64,000 nt of DNA from positions 42,515-106,514 of the forward strand of contig JAOMKM010000002.1 in assembly GCA_028351715.1 (NCBI GenBank), written 5' to 3'. Source of the stretch: Methylophilaceae bacterium (GTDB taxonomy: Bacteria > Pseudomonadota > Gammaproteobacteria > Burkholderiales > Methylophilaceae). Under the pieces are notes generated by a model. It saw nothing but the letters and a program-made list of their open reading frames with translations. It ran no database searches and was not told the origin of the DNA. Positions 62,104 through 64,000 of the stretch are shown piece by piece. A program made the position numbers and the translations under genes. Positions within the stretch are counted from its first letter, which is position 1. Each line of letters opens with the position of its first letter.

Positions 62104-62535
62104 ATGGCAAAGAAAATTGAGGGCTATATTAAGCTCCAAATACCAGCAGGGAAAGCAAATCCTAGCCCACCGGTGGGCCCAGCATTAGGGCAACGTGGCT
62201 TAAATATTATGGATTTTTGTAAAGCATTTAATGCTGCCACACAGAGCGTTGAACCTGGCCTACCAATTCCAGTTGTGATTACAGCATTTTCTGATAAGAG
62301 TTTTACTTTTATCATGAAGACTCCTCCAGCATCTATCTTAATTAAGAAGGCCGCAAAGTTAGATAAAGGATCGCCAGTTCCACATACAGATAAAGTTGGA
62401 AAAATTACTCGTGCCCAGGCCGAAGAAATTGCTAAAACAAAAATGCCAGATTTAACAGCGTCAGATATGGATGCCGCAGTCAGAACGATTGCAGGAAGCG
62501 CCAGAAGTATGGGTATTGACGTGGAGGGCGTATAA
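62104..62535 (+). CDS. rplK: 50S ribosomal protein L11
   Basis: [36 protein letters not shown]. Confidence 0.98.
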   Translation: MAKKIEGYIKLQIPAGKANPSPPVGPALGQRGLNIMDFCKAFNAATQSVEPGLPIPVVITAFSDKSFTFIMKTPPASILIKKAAKLDKGSPVPHTDKVGKITRAQAEEIAKTKMPDLTASDMDAAVRTIAGSARSMGIDVEGV

Positions 62536-63228
62536 ATGGCTGCAAGTAAAAGAATGAAAGCCTTATCTTCTCAAGTAGATCGTGACAAACTTTATCTTGT
62601 TGAGGATGGCTTAAAATTAGTCAAAGAAACTGCAAAGGCAAAATTTGATGAATCAGTTGATGCAGCTATAAATCTTGGAATTGATTCAAAAAAATCTGAT
62701 CAATCAATTAGAGGGGCAATAGTTCTTCCAAGTGGGACAGGAAAAACAACTCGAGTGGCAGTATTTGCTCAAGGAGATGCAGCTGAAGCTGCAAAAAAAG
62801 CAGGCGCTGACATTGTTGGTTTTGAAGACCTAGCTGAACAAATTAAAAAAGGTGTAATGGATTTTGATGTCGTTATTGCGACGCCTGACGCTATGAAAGT
62901 TGTAGGTACATTAGGTCAAGTTTTGGGTCCAAGAGGCTTGATGCCAAATCCAAAAGTTGGAACTGTAACGCCTGACCCTGCTAAAGCTGTAGCAAACGCT
63001 AAAGCTGGACAAGTTCAATATAGGACAGATAAAGCTGGTCTTATTCATTGTACTATTGGTCGAGCCTCATTTACGGTAGATCAATTGAAGGCTAATCTTG
63101 CAGCATTAATGGATGCAGTAAATAAAGCAAAGCCTACCGGAACCAAAGGTATTTATATAAAGAAATTATCTGTATCAAGTTCGATGGGTGTTGGTATTCG
63201 TATTGACCAGGTAAATATAGTTAGTTAG
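62536..63228 (+). CDS. rplA: 50S ribosomal protein L1
   Basis: [42 protein letters not shown]. Confidence 0.98.
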   Translation: MAASKRMKALSSQVDRDKLYLVEDGLKLVKETAKAKFDESVDAAINLGIDSKKSDQSIRGAIVLPSGTGKTTRVAVFAQGDAAEAAKKAGADIVGFEDLAEQIKKGVMDFDVVIATPDAMKVVGTLGQVLGPRGLMPNPKVGTVTPDPAKAVANAKAGQVQYRTDKAGLIHCTIGRASFTVDQLKANLAALMDAVNKAKPTGTKGIYIKKLSVSSSMGVGIRIDQVNIVS

Positions 63229-63463
63229 TTTTTTGAATCTTTTGTGAGTAATTTTTATTGTTACTCACAATGAAAGAGCTTTGGGTTCATTGATATTTTC
63301 TAAATCAATGAAGTTGTCAAAGACCGTAGGTACGTTAGTTTAATTTAGAAACTTAAGCCTACGCAGATGGCGGGTCCCTAAGGGATAGTATCCTGATAGA
63401 GGTCGCCGTTTTTATGTTGGTATTAGTTTACTAATACCTTTTATTTAACGGAAGGAGAAGACC
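63229..63463 (+). promoter_or_regulatory. Ribosomal protein L10 (rplJ) leader region
   Basis: 235-nt intergenic region before rplJ with conserved-looking AAGACCGTAGGTACG...CCTACGCAGATGGCGGGTCCC...GAGGTCGCC elements and several hairpins; the expected place for the L10 autoregulatory leader. Confidence 0.75.
63419..63446 (+). terminator. Intrinsic-terminator-like hairpin upstream of the rplJ RBS
   Basis: GGTATTAG-TTTA-CTAATACC (8-bp perfect stem) directly followed by TTTTATTT. Confidence 0.6.
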
Positions 63464-63985
63464 TTGAGTCTGAATCTTGAAGAAAAAAAAGCAGTAGTTG
63501 CTGAAGTTAGCAAGCAAATTGAAAATGCTCAATCACTAATACTCGCTGAGTACCGTGGTGTTGGCGTTGGAGAAATGACAAATCTAAGAGCTAAAGCCAG
63601 AGAATCTGGTGTTTATCTTAAAGTGCTCAAAAATAGTTTGGTAAAAAGAGCTATTGAGAACACCCCATTCTCTTCTTTATCAGAAGATATGATTGGGCCA
63701 TTAGTTTTTGGTATTTCAGAAGACCCAGTGGCAGCAGCAAAGGTTTTAAGTAATTTTGCTGATGAAAATGATTTGTTTGTTATTAAATCAGGAGCAATGC
63801 CCAATGAAAAGATGGATGTTAGTGCTGTTAAAGCGCTTGCCTCCTTACCAAGTCGAGATGAACTACTTGCAAAATTATTGGGAACAATGCAGGCACCAAT
63901 TGCAAAATTTGTACGCACTCTTAATGAGGTGCCTTCAAAATTTGCTAGAGGTCTTGCTGCAGTTCGTGACCAAAAACCTGCATGA
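63464..63985 (+). CDS. rplJ: 50S ribosomal protein L10
   Basis: [52 protein letters not shown]-like RBS; TTG start. Confidence 0.97.
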   Translation: MSLNLEEKKAVVAEVSKQIENAQSLILAEYRGVGVGEMTNLRAKARESGVYLKVLKNSLVKRAIENTPFSSLSEDMIGPLVFGISEDPVAAAKVLSNFADENDLFVIKSGAMPNEKMDVSAVKALASLPSRDELLAKLLGTMQAPIAKFVRTLNEVPSKFARGLAAVRDQKPA

Positions 63986-64000
63986 TTTCAGAAGCGATTA

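Overview
The window is a dense, AT-rich bacterial chromosome segment. Gene order and product similarity suggest a streamlined betaproteobacterium of the Methylophilaceae / OM43 type (inference, no search run). It opens with the 3' end of a Kef-type antiporter and thiO. A cell-surface glycan/LPS cluster follows (about 2.5-11.3 kb: ELM1-like protein, GT4, beta-propeller-like protein, a GT4+GT9 fusion ORF, O-antigen ligase, GT8-like protein, LpxL-like acyltransferase, GT9). Then come housekeeping blocks: moaC, bepA-like protease, ahpC-ahpF, hda, purM, two DUF3108 genes, rsmB, an RND pump, ampD, lptFG, pepA-holC, gcvH-like, pbpG-like, topA, ttcA, trmB, engB, cytochrome c4, resB-ccsA, mlaFEDCB, an ABC-2 transporter, bolA-grxD-murA, a full his operon, hinT-like, tatABC, petABC, sspAB, a five-tRNA cluster, secE-nusG and rplK-rplA-rplJ. 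I saw no prophage, transposon, CRISPR array or obvious defence system. The best leads are: (1) a cytochrome c4 gene whose signal peptide is out of frame at a T7 run just before a stop codon; (2) a GT4-GT9 fusion ORF with a leftover TAATG stop/start at the junction, explained by one extra A; (3) three unlisted small ORFs (a 41-aa Cys-containing ORF between ahpC and ahpF, a 46-aa DUF2256-like zinc-ribbon gene inside the his operon, and a 53-aa TatA); (4) no tuf gene between tRNA-Thr and tRNA-Trp; (5) a terminator-like hairpin between the rplJ (L10) leader and the rplJ ribosome-binding site; (6) 3' overlap of most convergent gene pairs.
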